Shown: positions 9,181 to 18,129 of the stretch, one piece after another | Layout of the letters: each line of letters begins with the position of its first letter | Position numbering within the stretch: position 1 is the stretch's first letter | From: Rhizobium sp. AC27/96 | GTDB taxonomy: Bacteria; Pseudomonadota; Alphaproteobacteria; Rhizobiales; Rhizobiaceae | Direction: 5' to 3' | Length of the DNA stretch: 64,000 bases | Assembly (NCBI RefSeq): GCF_001692325.1 | Contig: NZ_LXKN01000002.1 | Span: 165,920-229,919, forward strand | The notes under the pieces: model-generated | Seen by the model: the letters and a program-made list of their open reading frames with translations, nothing else | The model's database searches: none | What the model was told of the DNA's origin: nothing | Made by a program: the position numbers and the translations under genes

Positions 9181-10226
9181 CCGCCGCCGTCGCATTCAAC
9201 AATGTCAGCATTATCTTCGGTGATCGCCCGGACGCTGCGCTGAAGCTCGCTGATGAAGGTAAAACGCGCGATGAGATCGGCAAGGCAACCGGCATGGTGC
9301 TTGGTGTTGCCAATGCCACGCTCGAGATCGAAGAAGGCGAAATTCTCGTGCTCATGGGCCTTTCAGGCTCCGGCAAGTCGACGCTGCTGCGCGCTGTCAA
9401 CGGCCTGGCGCCGGTGGTGCGCGGGAATGTCATCGTCAACAGCAAGACCGGCCCCGTCGATCCCTATGCTTGCAGCCCCAAGGCGCTGCGCGATCTGCGC
9501 ATGCACACCGTCTCCATGGTCTTTCAGCAGTTCGCATTGCTGCCATGGCGTACGGTCGCCGACAATGTCGGCTTCGGCCTTGAGCTTGCGGGGGTCCCCG
9601 ACGCCGAGCGCAAGAAGCGCGTCGACGAGCAGCTCCAGCTCGTCAACCTGACGCAATGGGCCAATCGCAAGGTCAACGAGCTTTCAGGCGGCATGCAGCA
9701 GCGCGTCGGCCTCGCCCGTGCCTTTGCAACCGGTGCACCGATCCTGCTCATGGACGAGCCGTTTTCCGCGCTCGACCCCTTGATCCGCACCCGCCTGCAG
9801 GACGAACTCCTGGAGTTCCAGCGTCGCCTGAAGCGCACCATCCTCTTCGTCAGTCACGATCTGGACGAGGCGTTTCGTATCGGCAACCGTATCGCCATCA
9901 TGGAGAGCGGCCACATCATCCAGTGCGGAACGCCGCAGGAGATCGTCAAGAACCCGGCTGATCAGTACGTGGCTGATTTCGTGCAGCACATGAACCCGAT
10001 CAGCATGCTGACGGCACGCGATGTCATGCAGCAGGGTGTCGGCCATGCGACATCAGGCGGTTCGGTCACCGCGACAGCCACCGCCGCCACCCCGCTTGTC
10101 GATATTCTCGATGCGCTGACGCGCCAGCCCGGCAATATCGGCGTTGTTGACAATGGCGCGATTATCGGAACGATCTCCGCGCAAGACGTCGTGGCTGGGC
10201 TCACCAGTCACAGGCGAAAGGAGTAG
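9177..10226 (+). CDS. choV: choline ABC transporter ATP-binding protein with CBS-type tail
   Basis: ATPase of the importer, 349 residues. Walker A GLSGSGKST at about residue 61, signature LSGGMQQRVGLARA, Walker B LLMDEPFSALDPL, and H-loop VSHDLDEA. The insertion before Walker A (ALKLADEGKTRDEIGKATG) is typical of ProV/OpuAA-type glycine betaine and choline ATPases. The C-terminal ~75 residues form a CBS-like domain (NIGVVDNGAIIGTISAQDVV), which in OpuA relatives senses ionic strength. Here only one CBS unit seems intact, so such regulation is uncertain. Confidence 0.93.
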   Translation: MTAAVAFNNVSIIFGDRPDAALKLADEGKTRDEIGKATGMVLGVANATLEIEEGEILVLMGLSGSGKSTLLRAVNGLAPVVRGNVIVNSKTGPVDPYACSPKALRDLRMHTVSMVFQQFALLPWRTVADNVGFGLELAGVPDAERKKRVDEQLQLVNLTQWANRKVNELSGGMQQRVGLARAFATGAPILLMDEPFSALDPLIRTRLQDELLEFQRRLKRTILFVSHDLDEAFRIGNRIAIMESGHIIQCGTPQEIVKNPADQYVADFVQHMNPISMLTARDVMQQGVGHATSGGSVTATATAATPLVDILDALTRQPGNIGVVDNGAIIGTISAQDVVAGLTSHRRKE

Positions 10227-10262
10227 TCGTTCACGCCTGCTCCCGTATTCATGGAGCCGTTA

Positions 10263-10754
10263 ATGAACGATAAACCATCCATCATCCGGGAAACTGATGA
10301 GGATGCGCGCAAGCAAGCGCGTGTCCTCATGGACACGGCCGCTCACGCGGCACTTGCCGTCATCGATCCGGAAACCGGCTTTCCCTCCGTCAGCCGTGTG
10401 CTAACCGCCACCGATACTGACGGCGCCCCGGTCATTCTCGTCTCGGGTCTTTCGGCCCATACCAGAACCCTGTTGAAAGATCCGCGTGCCTCCATCCTCT
10501 TTGGAGAACCGGGCAAGGGCGACCCCCTCGCCCATCCTCGCCTGACACTGCGCTGCCGGGCCGAGCGCGTCGAGCGTGAAGGCGCACCGCACGAGCGGAT
10601 CCGCGGACGTTTCCTTGAATGTCACCCGAAATCGAAGCTTTATATCGACTTCCCGGATTTTGGCTTTTTTCGCTTCATTCCGCTCGATGCCAGCCTGAAC
10701 GGCGGGTTCGGAAGAGCCTACATCCTGTCCTCAGAGGACATCGCGATTCTTTAA
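10263..10754 (+). CDS. pyridoxamine-phosphate-oxidase-fold (HugZ-like) protein
   Basis: A 163-residue split-barrel flavin or haem-binding family protein (PPOX/HugZ type). The ATG at 10263 has GGAG seven bases upstream, itself overlapping an earlier ATG at 10251. Motifs: AALAVIDPETGFPSVSRV, ILVSGLSAHTRTLL and FGEPGKGDPLAHPRLTL, which match the HugZ N-terminal barrel. The haem-degrading HugZ enzymes carry an extra C-terminal domain that is absent here, so this is the short form with unknown cofactor. It follows choV by 36 bp and may be co-transcribed, though no link to choline is known. Confidence 0.75.
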   Translation: MNDKPSIIRETDEDARKQARVLMDTAAHAALAVIDPETGFPSVSRVLTATDTDGAPVILVSGLSAHTRTLLKDPRASILFGEPGKGDPLAHPRLTLRCRAERVEREGAPHERIRGRFLECHPKSKLYIDFPDFGFFRFIPLDASLNGGFGRAYILSSEDIAIL

Positions 10755-11123
10755 GCTGAAAACAAATTGGTGACTGCAGTAAGACCGCGGAATAGTGCGA
10801 GAATTAGTAGCCCAACACCCTAGCGTAGCATCGACCATTATTGGTAGGTTGCAATCCAAATATACCGAAAATCGGCATATTTGTGGCCCGGAAATGCCCA
10901 CAATCGACCTAATTTGGGTCATTTCGTGCCCCTGAGAGACATTGATCCCCCATAATTCCATCGCTTTGCTGTCATACATACATATCTAAAACAGCATACT
11001 CGATACCTTAAATTTAGGTATATACAATCTTCGACCCGTCTTGGTATTGTTAGATATCGGTTTGGGACCGGCAGAGAAATAGCACAAATTCTGATGTACG
11101 CCCCACATTTGGAAGTTTAAAAC
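10755..11123. promoter_or_regulatory. AT-rich leader of the nolR-like gene with a candidate NolR box
   Basis: A 369-bp gene-free, AT-rich stretch. TTTAG at 11013-11017, nine bases, then AT at 11027-11028 fits the published NolR consensus (A/T)TTAG-N9-A(T/A). It lies 96 bp before the nolR-like start, where autorepression would be expected. A second site, ATTAG at 10803-10807, matches except for the last base. No firm -35/-10 was assigned. Confidence 0.5.
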
Positions 11124-11441
11124 ATGAAGACAAGAAATTTAGCTGAACATTCCAATGTTGCGGCAGCATTATTATCAGCAATGGCAAACCCGAAGCGTCT
11201 TTTGATCCTTTGCAGTCTTGTTAAAGGCGAAGTTCCTGTTGGCGTTTTGGCCAATCAGGTTGGCTTGAGCCAGTCGGCACTGTCTCAGCATCTTTCGAAG
11301 CTGCGCGCTCAGAAGCTCGTAAAGACACGTCGCGACGCTCAAACGATTTACTACTCCAGCACTTCGGAATCGGTCATTCGAGTTCTCGAAACGCTGGAAG
11401 ACATTTATTGTGAACCTGAAAAAAGTAGATCGGCTGCTTGA
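11124..11441 (+). CDS. nolR: NolR-like ArsR-family repressor
   Basis: A 105-residue winged helix-turn-helix protein of the ArsR/SmtB type. The core, AMANPKRLLILCSLVKGEVPVG, then LANQVGLSQSALSQHLSKLR and TRRDAQTIYYSS, is nearly the same as I recall for NolR of Sinorhizobium, the global regulator of nodulation and exopolysaccharide genes. It has none of the metal-binding ELCVCDL cysteines of metal sensors, which supports NolR over ArsR. The N-terminus is shorter than in the Sinorhizobium protein and the C-terminal tail differs. The gene stands alone between the choline operon and the aminotransferase. Orthology is likely but not proved. Confidence 0.8.
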   Translation: MKTRNLAEHSNVAAALLSAMANPKRLLILCSLVKGEVPVGVLANQVGLSQSALSQHLSKLRAQKLVKTRRDAQTIYYSSTSESVIRVLETLEDIYCEPEKSRSAA

Positions 11442-11545
11442 AAGCTTTAACAAAGCCCGAAGTCTGCCGGCGAATGGTCCGATGGGAATAATATGAAACC
11501 CTGAAGACCGCCTTGCTTTCATCACCAGGTGTTTAACTATTTTGG

Positions 11546-11574
11546 CCGGCAAATCTCTGATTTGCCGGTTTTTT
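11546..11574 (+). terminator. Rho-independent terminator downstream of nolR
   Basis: CCGGCAAATC (11546-11555), loop TCT, GATTTGCCGG (11559-11568), then six T. A perfect 10-bp stem with T-run, 105 bp after the nolR stop. It could end the nolR mRNA or a small RNA encoded in the space between. Confidence 0.85.
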
Positions 11575-11805
11575 CATGCGCATTTCAACGGCGACAACGC
11601 AGCCAGCAGCCTTCACGAGGGGTTTCAGCCGACAGGCCGGCATCTCTTTCAGAGATAGCCAATTCATGGCGCCCTTCCCATTCCGGCCACTATCTTTGCC
11701 TTGACGCCAAAAGGCCGGCTGATAATTTGACCAGGCAGTAAATATAATCACGCGACGTCACATCGCGATCGGGAAATGGCCCCCGAATGGCCATTGGAGA
11801 ACAGC
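11575..11805. other. intergenic region before the aminotransferase
   Basis: From the nolR terminator to the next start there is no supported gene. GGAGA at 11796-11800 is the ribosome binding site for the ATG at 11806. No further motif was recognised. Confidence 0.4.
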
Positions 11806-13134
11806 ATGTCGGACCGTTTGAATGCCACCCCCAACGATTTGCGCGCCTTCTGGATGCCGTTTACGGCCAACCGTCAGTTCAAGAAGGAACCGCGCCTCTT
11901 CGTCAGCGCCAAGGATATGTACTACACCACCCACGACGGTCGGCAGGTACTGGACGGAACGGCAGGGCTATGGTGCGTAAACGCAGGACACTGCCGGCCG
12001 AAAATCACCGAGGCCATTGCCCAGCAGGCAGGTGAGCTCGACTATGCCCCCGCCTTCCAGCTCGGCCACCCCAAGGCATTCGAGCTGGCGAACCGGCTGG
12101 TGGATATCGCCCCGGATGGCCTCGACCATGTGCTTTATACCAACTCCGGATCGGAATCGGTCGAAACGGCCCTGAAGATCGCGCTTGCCTATCACCGCGT
12201 GAAGGGCAACGGTTCACGCACCCGTCTCATCGGTCGTGAGCGCGGCTACCACGGCGTCAATTTCGGCGGCATCTCCGTCGGCGGCATCGTCACCAATCGC
12301 AAGATGTTCGGCACGCTGCTGACCGGCGTCGATCACATGCCGCACACGCATGTTCCCGGCAAGAACGCCTTTACGCGCGGTGAGCCTGAGCATGGCGGCG
12401 ATATCGCCAGCGAACTGGAGCGCATCGTCACCCTGCATGACGCCTCCACGATCGCAGCCGTCATCGTCGAGCCGGTTGCCGGCTCCACGGGCGTGCTCAT
12501 CCCGCCGAAGGGCTATCTACAGAAGCTGCGCGAAATCTGCACCAAGCACGGCATCCTGCTGATCTTCGACGAAGTCATCACCGGCTTCGGCCGTCTCGGC
12601 ACTCCGTTTGCTGCGCAATATTATGATGTCAAGCCTGATATCATCACCACGGCCAAGGGCCTGACCAACGGCGTCATCCCGATGGGTGCGGTTTTCGTTA
12701 CCTCCGAGATCCACGACGCCTTCATGCAGGGACCCGAACACATGATCGAGTTCTTCCATGGCTACACCTATTCCGGCAACCCGATCGCATCGGCAGCCGC
12801 CCTTGCGACGCTCGACACCTACAAGGAAGAAGGCCTGCTGACGCGCGCAGCCGAGCTTTCGGACTACTGGGCCGATGCGCTGCATTCGCTGAAGGACTGC
12901 CCGAACGTCATCGATATCAGAAACACCGGCCTGATCGGCGCCATCGAGCTCGACCCGATTGCCGGCGAGCCCACGAAGCGTGCCTTTACGGCATTCCTCA
13001 AGGCCTATGAAAAGGGTCTGCTGATCCGCACCACCGGTGACATCATCGCGCTCTCGCCGCCGCTGATCATCGAGAAGCACCACATCGACGAGCTGTTCGG
13101 CAAGCTTCGCGAGATCTTGCAGAATAATATCTGA
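11806..13134 (+). CDS. class III omega-amino acid:pyruvate aminotransferase
   Basis: A PLP enzyme of 442 residues that transfers the terminal amino group of beta-alanine or related omega-amino acids to pyruvate. The start at 11806 has GGAGA six bases upstream; an in-frame ATG at 11776 lacks one. Visible fold-type I features: NSGSESVETALK (cofactor phosphate loop), ERGYHG, EPVAGSTGV, LIFDEVITGFGR, and the Schiff-base lysine in TTAKGLTNG. The beginning RAFWMPFTANRQFKKEPRL is typical of the beta-alanine/taurine:pyruvate group (EC 2.6.1.18). The exact substrate cannot be read from sequence. Adenine deaminase follows, with a long hairpin between. Confidence 0.88.
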   Translation: MSDRLNATPNDLRAFWMPFTANRQFKKEPRLFVSAKDMYYTTHDGRQVLDGTAGLWCVNAGHCRPKITEAIAQQAGELDYAPAFQLGHPKAFELANRLVDIAPDGLDHVLYTNSGSESVETALKIALAYHRVKGNGSRTRLIGRERGYHGVNFGGISVGGIVTNRKMFGTLLTGVDHMPHTHVPGKNAFTRGEPEHGGDIASELERIVTLHDASTIAAVIVEPVAGSTGVLIPPKGYLQKLREICTKHGILLIFDEVITGFGRLGTPFAAQYYDVKPDIITTAKGLTNGVIPMGAVFVTSEIHDAFMQGPEHMIEFFHGYTYSGNPIASAAALATLDTYKEEGLLTRAAELSDYWADALHSLKDCPNVIDIRNTGLIGAIELDPIAGEPTKRAFTAFLKAYEKGLLIRTTGDIIALSPPLIIEKHHIDELFGKLREILQNNI

Positions 13135-13156
13135 GGCATAGGCTCCAATACATCAA

Positions 13157-13207
13157 CGCCCCTCTTACCCCCTTCTGATTAGACAGAATGGCCGGGTATG
13201 AGGGGCG
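13157..13207 (+). promoter_or_regulatory. long imperfect hairpin in the ade leader
   Basis: CGCCCCTC (13157-13164) pairs with GAGGGGCG (13200-13207); inside, TACCC (13166-13170) pairs with GGGTA (13194-13198) and TTCTG (13173-13177) with CAGAA (13184-13188). That is 18 paired positions in a 51-nt structure ending 22 bp before the ade start. It may terminate the preceding transcript or regulate ade. There is no T-run, and it does not have the known purine-riboswitch core. Confidence 0.55.
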
Positions 13208-13229
13208 ATCCATATGCGAGGAATGAACA

Positions 13230-14927
13230 ATGACCACCAAACTCGAACGCTATATCGACCAGGGCGTGGGCCGCGAGCCGGCGGATATCGTGCTGAAGGG
13301 CGGGCGGTTTTTCGATCTGGTGACGGGAGAGCTTGTCGCCTCCGATATCGCCATCTGTGGTGATCGCATCGTCGGCACTTGCGGCGAATACAAGGGCCGC
13401 GAAGAGATCGACATAACGGGCCGCATCGTCGTGCCGGGCTTCATCGATACGCATCTCCACATCGAATCCTCGCTGGTAACGCCGCATGAATTCGACCGCT
13501 GCGTGCTGCCCTATGGTGTCACGACAGTCATCTGCGATCCGCACGAGATCGCCAATGTGCTCGGCACCGAGGGCATCCAGTATTTCCTCGACTGTTCGCT
13601 GGAAACCATCATGGACATCCGCGTCCAGTTATCCTCCTGCGTACCGGCGACGCATCTGGAAACCTCGGGCGCCGATCTGCCGATCGAAAAGCTGCTGCCC
13701 TTCCGCCACCATCCGAAGGTGATCGGCCTTGCCGAGTTCATGAATTTCCCGGGCGTGATCCACAAGGATCCCGTCTGCATGGTCAAGCTCGAAGCCTTCC
13801 AGGGCGGCCATATCGACGGCCATGCGCCCTTGCTGCGCGGCAACGATCTCAACGGCTATCTCGCCGCCGGCATCCGCACGGAGCATGAATCGACCACCGC
13901 CGAAGAGGCATTGGAGAAGATCCGCAAGGGTATGCAGGTGCTTGTGCGCGAAGGTTCGGTCTCAAAGGACCTGCATGCGCTGATGCCGATCATTACCGAG
14001 CGCCTGTCGCCTCACCTCGCGCTCTGCACCGATGACCGCAATCCCCTCGATATCGCCGAGCAAGGCCACCTGGACTATATGATCCGCAACGCCATCGCGC
14101 ATGGCGTCGAGCCACTGGCCATCTATCGCGCCGCATCCATCTCGGCTGCACGCGCCTTCGGCTTGCGGGATCGCGGACTGGTGGCGCCTGGCTGGCGTGC
14201 CGATCTCGTCATCATCGACAGCCTTGAGAATTGCAAGGCAGAGACTGTCTTCTCCGCCGGCCGCCGCGTCACCACCGAACTCTTTGCCACGCGCAAGCCC
14301 ATCGCGCCGGTCGGTCTCGACAGCGTTAGGGCTCGGCCGATCAATGCCGCCGACTTCGGCGTGCCTGTCACGGAGGGCGAAAGCTCGGTCATCGGCGTTA
14401 CCCCCGGCAAGATCATCACCGAACATCGCCGCTATCGCCTGCCCACCAAGGGCAACCAGACCGATATCGATCTCGGCAACGACGTCATCAAGGTCGCCGT
14501 CATCGAGCGCCACGGCAAGAACGGCAATCATGCCAATGGCTTCGTCCAGGGTTTTGGGCTGAAGAAGGGCGCGATCGCCTCGACCGTCGGCCATGACAGC
14601 CACAATATCTGCGTCGTCGGTGTCAGCGAGGATGACATGGCGCTGGCCGCCAATCGCCTCAGCGACATCAATGGCGGCTTCGTGGTTGTGGAAAACGGCG
14701 TCGTCACCGGCGAGATCGCACTGCCCATCGCCGGCCTGATGAGCCTCGAGCCCTACGAGAGCGTGCGCGACACGCTGCATCACTTGCGCCAGGCAGCCTA
14801 TGCCCTGGGCGCAACGCTGGAAGAGCCTTTCCTCCAGCTTGCTTTCCTGCCCCTGCCCGTCATCCCGCATCTGAAGATATCGGACAGAGGCTTGGTCGAT
14901 GTCGACAAGTTCATGCTGATCGGCTGA
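13230..14927 (+). CDS. ade: adenine deaminase
   Basis: Hydrolyses adenine to hypoxanthine and ammonia (EC 3.5.4.2), feeding purines toward xanthine dehydrogenase. The 565-residue protein is a full-length amidohydrolase of the Ade family: metal-binding THLHIES after VVPGFID, then [20 protein letters not shown] and the acidic [10 protein letters not shown], with the C-terminal adenine-deaminase domain ([26 protein letters not shown]). AGGA about ten bases before the ATG supports the start. The other purine genes of the window lie 30 kb away, so this one is regulated separately. Confidence 0.95.
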   Translation: MTTKLERYIDQGVGREPADIVLKGGRFFDLVTGELVASDIAICGDRIVGTCGEYKGREEIDITGRIVVPGFIDTHLHIESSLVTPHEFDRCVLPYGVTTVICDPHEIANVLGTEGIQYFLDCSLETIMDIRVQLSSCVPATHLETSGADLPIEKLLPFRHHPKVIGLAEFMNFPGVIHKDPVCMVKLEAFQGGHIDGHAPLLRGNDLNGYLAAGIRTEHESTTAEEALEKIRKGMQVLVREGSVSKDLHALMPIITERLSPHLALCTDDRNPLDIAEQGHLDYMIRNAIAHGVEPLAIYRAASISAARAFGLRDRGLVAPGWRADLVIIDSLENCKAETVFSAGRRVTTELFATRKPIAPVGLDSVRARPINAADFGVPVTEGESSVIGVTPGKIITEHRRYRLPTKGNQTDIDLGNDVIKVAVIERHGKNGNHANGFVQGFGLKKGAIASTVGHDSHNICVVGVSEDDMALAANRLSDINGGFVVVENGVVTGEIALPIAGLMSLEPYESVRDTLHHLRQAAYALGATLEEPFLQLAFLPLPVIPHLKISDRGLVDVDKFMLIG

Positions 14928-14957
14928 TCAGTCGCCTAGATCTTGGGCAGCCCGATA

Positions 14958-15863
14958 TCAGGGCAGCCTAATTTCAAACGTCACCATGTATTGGCTGTAA
15001 TTCGGAACAACCGGCGGCTTGTCGAATGAGTAGGACGTCATCCGCGGCGGCGTGGATGGCGGCTTCACGTCCGGCCTCCAGGAAGCCTTGATGGTCACTC
15101 TTTCGGAGGCACGAAAGGAAAGATCGAGCTGACGATCCTTATTGGCGCCATCCCTCGACCGTTTGCCCGCCAAGGACCATTTGTCCCAGGTGGCGTTCAC
15201 GCTCTCTATGGTCTGGGTGCCCTTTCGTTCATAGCCGCCGCCCAGCGACGCATTGCCGTCCTTGGCCGTCAGCGTATAGGCTTGTCCGGTAACTTTGCCG
15301 TCGAAATCCGTCGTGACGGTCGCACCGCCTTCCAGATAGCGTTTGCTGTCATCGCCCAGGCGTGCATGGACATCGAAAATGATGGTCTTGTTGCCGACAT
15401 AGACGCCGACATTCGGATTGGCGCCGTTCGTTCTAAAGCCGATATCGCTTTTGGCTTTCGTGTCGAGAACGATTGGGCGCTCCGTGGTTGGGAAATACTT
15501 TGCCAGCAAATCCTGCTGCGGCTTGGTCGGAGCGACCGGCTTGCCAAACGGGTCGAACGCACCCATCACCGTGCAGCGACGGCCGCTGACCCAGCTGTTG
15601 ACGGCAAAGATGAGAGATCCGTCGTCCACCATCCCCGCGACGCCCTGATGAAGGCTGTTGTTGAAATTGTAGCGACCGCAGCATGAGAGCGAATTCTCGC
15701 TTGCCGCCTCAAAAGAACGACCGGTAAAAACGACCCCCGACGGTAATCCTCCCGCCTTGTCTCCACCCAGAATAGGGCAACTGGAGAGCGGTATCAGATG
15801 AAAACGATCCAAGTCAGTTTGCGGCGTCTGGCCCAGCGGCCTCGTAAGCGGTGCTAATCCCAT
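14958..15863 (-). CDS. protein of unknown function
   Basis: A frame of about 301 residues from the ATG at 15863, which has AGGTC at a suitable distance; a TTG at 15980 would lengthen it. No signal peptide, membrane helix or known domain was recognised. The sequence is rich in Thr, Gly, Asn and Lys with short alternating stretches (for example VGVYVGNKTIIFDVHARL, GGATVTTDFDGKVTGQAYTL), suggesting a beta-rich fold, and has three cysteines close together near residue 50-65. It stands alone, convergent with ade and upstream of the alpha-glucosidase on the same strand. Confidence 0.55.
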   Translation of the reverse strand: MGLAPLTRPLGQTPQTDLDRFHLIPLSSCPILGGDKAGGLPSGVVFTGRSFEAASENSLSCCGRYNFNNSLHQGVAGMVDDGSLIFAVNSWVSGRRCTVMGAFDPFGKPVAPTKPQQDLLAKYFPTTERPIVLDTKAKSDIGFRTNGANPNVGVYVGNKTIIFDVHARLGDDSKRYLEGGATVTTDFDGKVTGQAYTLTAKDGNASLGGGYERKGTQTIESVNATWDKWSLAGKRSRDGANKDRQLDLSFRASERVTIKASWRPDVKPPSTPPRMTSYSFDKPPVVPNYSQYMVTFEIRLP

Positions 15864-16189
15864 ATTTGACCTGCCATTCTTCGATGTGTTGACGATGGGG
15901 GAATATGGACATTGCGCGAATGTCCTACCGTTGATTGGCTCCGTTGCAATCTTGATGCGATCTTTGCGTGTCAGATGCAAAAAACTAGGTAGGCAAGCCC
16001 ATTTGTCCAGTCGGAAAATTCCCGCCCGCTAAAGTAGAGCAAAATTCTCTAGGCTGGCCTTGCAAAGCCAAGGACATCGGTTACGGGAGGTGTCTATTGC
16101 TTTTCTCGCAGCAGGAATACGGCTGGCGAAATCAGGTCAGCGACTAGTGTCGCCCTCATCAGGCCGACGACAGCCAGCTTGCGGATTGA

Positions 16190-17836
16190 TCACACAGCCT
16201 TCCCGCAAAATACATCGAGCGCGGCCAGCGTTATGACCTTGCCGGCATGAGCAGCGCCAAAGCCCGGCATCGGCACGGTGTTCGCTATCGCAATTCCTGC
16301 CGGCAAGGTGACCTTCACCGGTTTGCGGGAAAGATTGAAAACAAAGAGCAGCGCCTCGTTGCCTTTTTGGCGCGTGAAGGCGAGTATATCTTCTTCGGTG
16401 TCGAGGAAGGTCATGTCGCCATCGCGCAAGGCGGCATGCTCCTTGCGGAAGGCCAGCGTCTGCCGATAGTGATGCAGCACGGACGCCTCTTCCGCCTCCT
16501 GCTTGTCGACGGCAAGCGCCGCATGCTGGTAGGGCACCGGCAACCATGACTTGTCGGCGGTCGTGAAGCCGGCATGGGCACGGCTTGCCTCCCAGGGCAT
16601 GGGCGTGCGGCATCCATCACGCCCCTTGAAGGCCGGCCAGAAGCGAATGCCGTAGGGATCGCGCAGATCCTCGAAGGCAAGCTCCGCCTCGGGAAGACCG
16701 AGTTCTTCGCCTTGATAAAGGCAGATCGAGCCACGTAGCGTCGAGAGCAACGAAATCGCCAGCTTGGCGACGCGCGGCTGCTCGGCCTCCGTCTCGGCAA
16801 AGCGGCTGACATGGCGTTGCACGTCATGGTTGGAAAACGCCCAGCAGACCCAGCCGTCGACGACATTGTCCTGGAAATCGCTGACACACCGGCGGAAATG
16901 CGCCGGGGTGAAATCCGGTCCGAGCAGATCGAACGTGTAGCACATATGCAGCTTGTCGCCGCCGCTCGTATAGGCGGCTACCGTCTGCAGCGAACGGGCA
17001 CCATCGCCCACCTCTCCGACCGTCGTGCGATCCTCATACTGATCGAGCAGCGCGCGGAACCGCTTCAGAAAGTTGACATTTTCCGGCTGCGTCTTGTCGT
17101 AGAGATGGTTCTGCATCCCGTAGGGATTGCTCTCCGGCGCATCGAGGCCCCCCGTCGCAACGAGTGCCGGCGGGTTATCCCGCAGCTTCTTGTCGCAGAA
17201 ATAATAATTGACGGTATCCAGACGGAAGCCATCGACGCCGCGCTCGAGCCAGAATTTCACGGCGGCCAGCACCGCGTCCTGAACGTCGGAGTTGTGGAAG
17301 TTCAGGTCCGGCTGCGAGGTCAGGAAATTGTGCTGGTAATATTGGCGGCGCACGCCGTCCCATTCCCAACCCGGCCCACCGAAGATCGACAGCCAGTTGT
17401 TCGGCGCCGTGCCATCCGGCTTCGGATCGGCCCAGACATACCAGTCCGCCTTCGCATTGTCACGACTTGTCCGGCTCTCCACGAACCAGGGATGCTGGTC
17501 CGATGTATGGGAGATGACCTGATCGATGATGACTTTCAGCCCAAGCTGGTGCGCTGCGGCCATCATTTCATCGAAATCGGCAAGCGTTCCGAAAATCGGA
17601 TCGACATCGCAATAGTCGGCGACGTCATAGCCCATATCGGCCATTGGCGAGGTGAAGAACGGCGCCAGCCAGATCGCATCGACCCCGAGTGCGGCGATAT
17701 GAGGCAGGCGGCGGGTGATCCCCTTGATGTCGCCGAGCCCGTTGGCATCGGTATCCTGAAACGACCGCGGATAGACCTGATAGATCACTGAGCCGCGCCA
17801 CCAGTCGGCTCCAGCCGCCTTCTTCGTCGATGTCAT
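16190..17836 (-). CDS. GH13 alpha-glucosidase / oligo-1,6-glucosidase type
   Basis: A 548-residue alpha-amylase-superfamily enzyme hydrolysing alpha-glucosides. The ATG at 17836 is chosen (MTSTKKAAGADWWRGSVIYQVYPRSF); a frame 14 codons longer is possible. GH13 regions in order: DAIWLAPFF, VIIDQVISHTSDQHPWF, the nucleophile in GFRLDTVNYYF, the acid/base in TVGEVGD, and FSNHDVQRH with the transition-state aspartate. There is no signal peptide, so it acts on imported sugars in the cytosol, as AglA does in Sinorhizobium. The aglEFG transporter genes that accompany AglA there are absent. Instead it is divergent from an oligopeptide-type transporter. Confidence 0.9.
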   Translation of the reverse strand: MTSTKKAAGADWWRGSVIYQVYPRSFQDTDANGLGDIKGITRRLPHIAALGVDAIWLAPFFTSPMADMGYDVADYCDVDPIFGTLADFDEMMAAAHQLGLKVIIDQVISHTSDQHPWFVESRTSRDNAKADWYVWADPKPDGTAPNNWLSIFGGPGWEWDGVRRQYYQHNFLTSQPDLNFHNSDVQDAVLAAVKFWLERGVDGFRLDTVNYYFCDKKLRDNPPALVATGGLDAPESNPYGMQNHLYDKTQPENVNFLKRFRALLDQYEDRTTVGEVGDGARSLQTVAAYTSGGDKLHMCYTFDLLGPDFTPAHFRRCVSDFQDNVVDGWVCWAFSNHDVQRHVSRFAETEAEQPRVAKLAISLLSTLRGSICLYQGEELGLPEAELAFEDLRDPYGIRFWPAFKGRDGCRTPMPWEASRAHAGFTTADKSWLPVPYQHAALAVDKQEAEEASVLHHYRQTLAFRKEHAALRDGDMTFLDTEEDILAFTRQKGNEALLFVFNLSRKPVKVTLPAGIAIANTVPMPGFGAAHAGKVITLAALDVFCGKAV

Positions 17837-18129
17837 CAAACCGCCTCGATATCGCACAAGGCCTCCCAGTTTGCACACTCAGCCGCGACCGGCAAGCAGC
17901 AATCCGCCCACCGCTGAATCTCAACCATGACAAGCGTAAATTCGCAGTATCAATTTTAGAGAATTATCAATATGAAAACTGTCACACCAAGCCTCTGCGT
18001 CTTTTAGGGGCTTGAAAGCGACGTCGCTTTAGATAACTTCCCGCCTTGACCTGCACGTACGGGTCACCTGCGGGATCAAAAACAGCCTTGTAAAACAAGG
18101 ATAATAACTCCAGAAAGGTGGGAAAACAT
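17837..18129. promoter_or_regulatory. shared leader between the alpha-glucosidase and oppA, with a 16-bp palindrome
   Basis: A 293-bp divergent promoter region. AAAGCGACGTCGCTTT at 18015-18030 is a perfect palindrome and a good operator candidate. CTTGAC at 18045-18050 resembles the rhizobial -35 element, but the corresponding -10 is poor. GGTGGG precedes the oppA ATG. Confidence 0.5.

Noticed and set aside
13157..13207. Purine riboswitch at the ade leader
   Set aside because: The structure is a single long hairpin and lacks the three-way junction and conserved loop bases of the purine aptamer.
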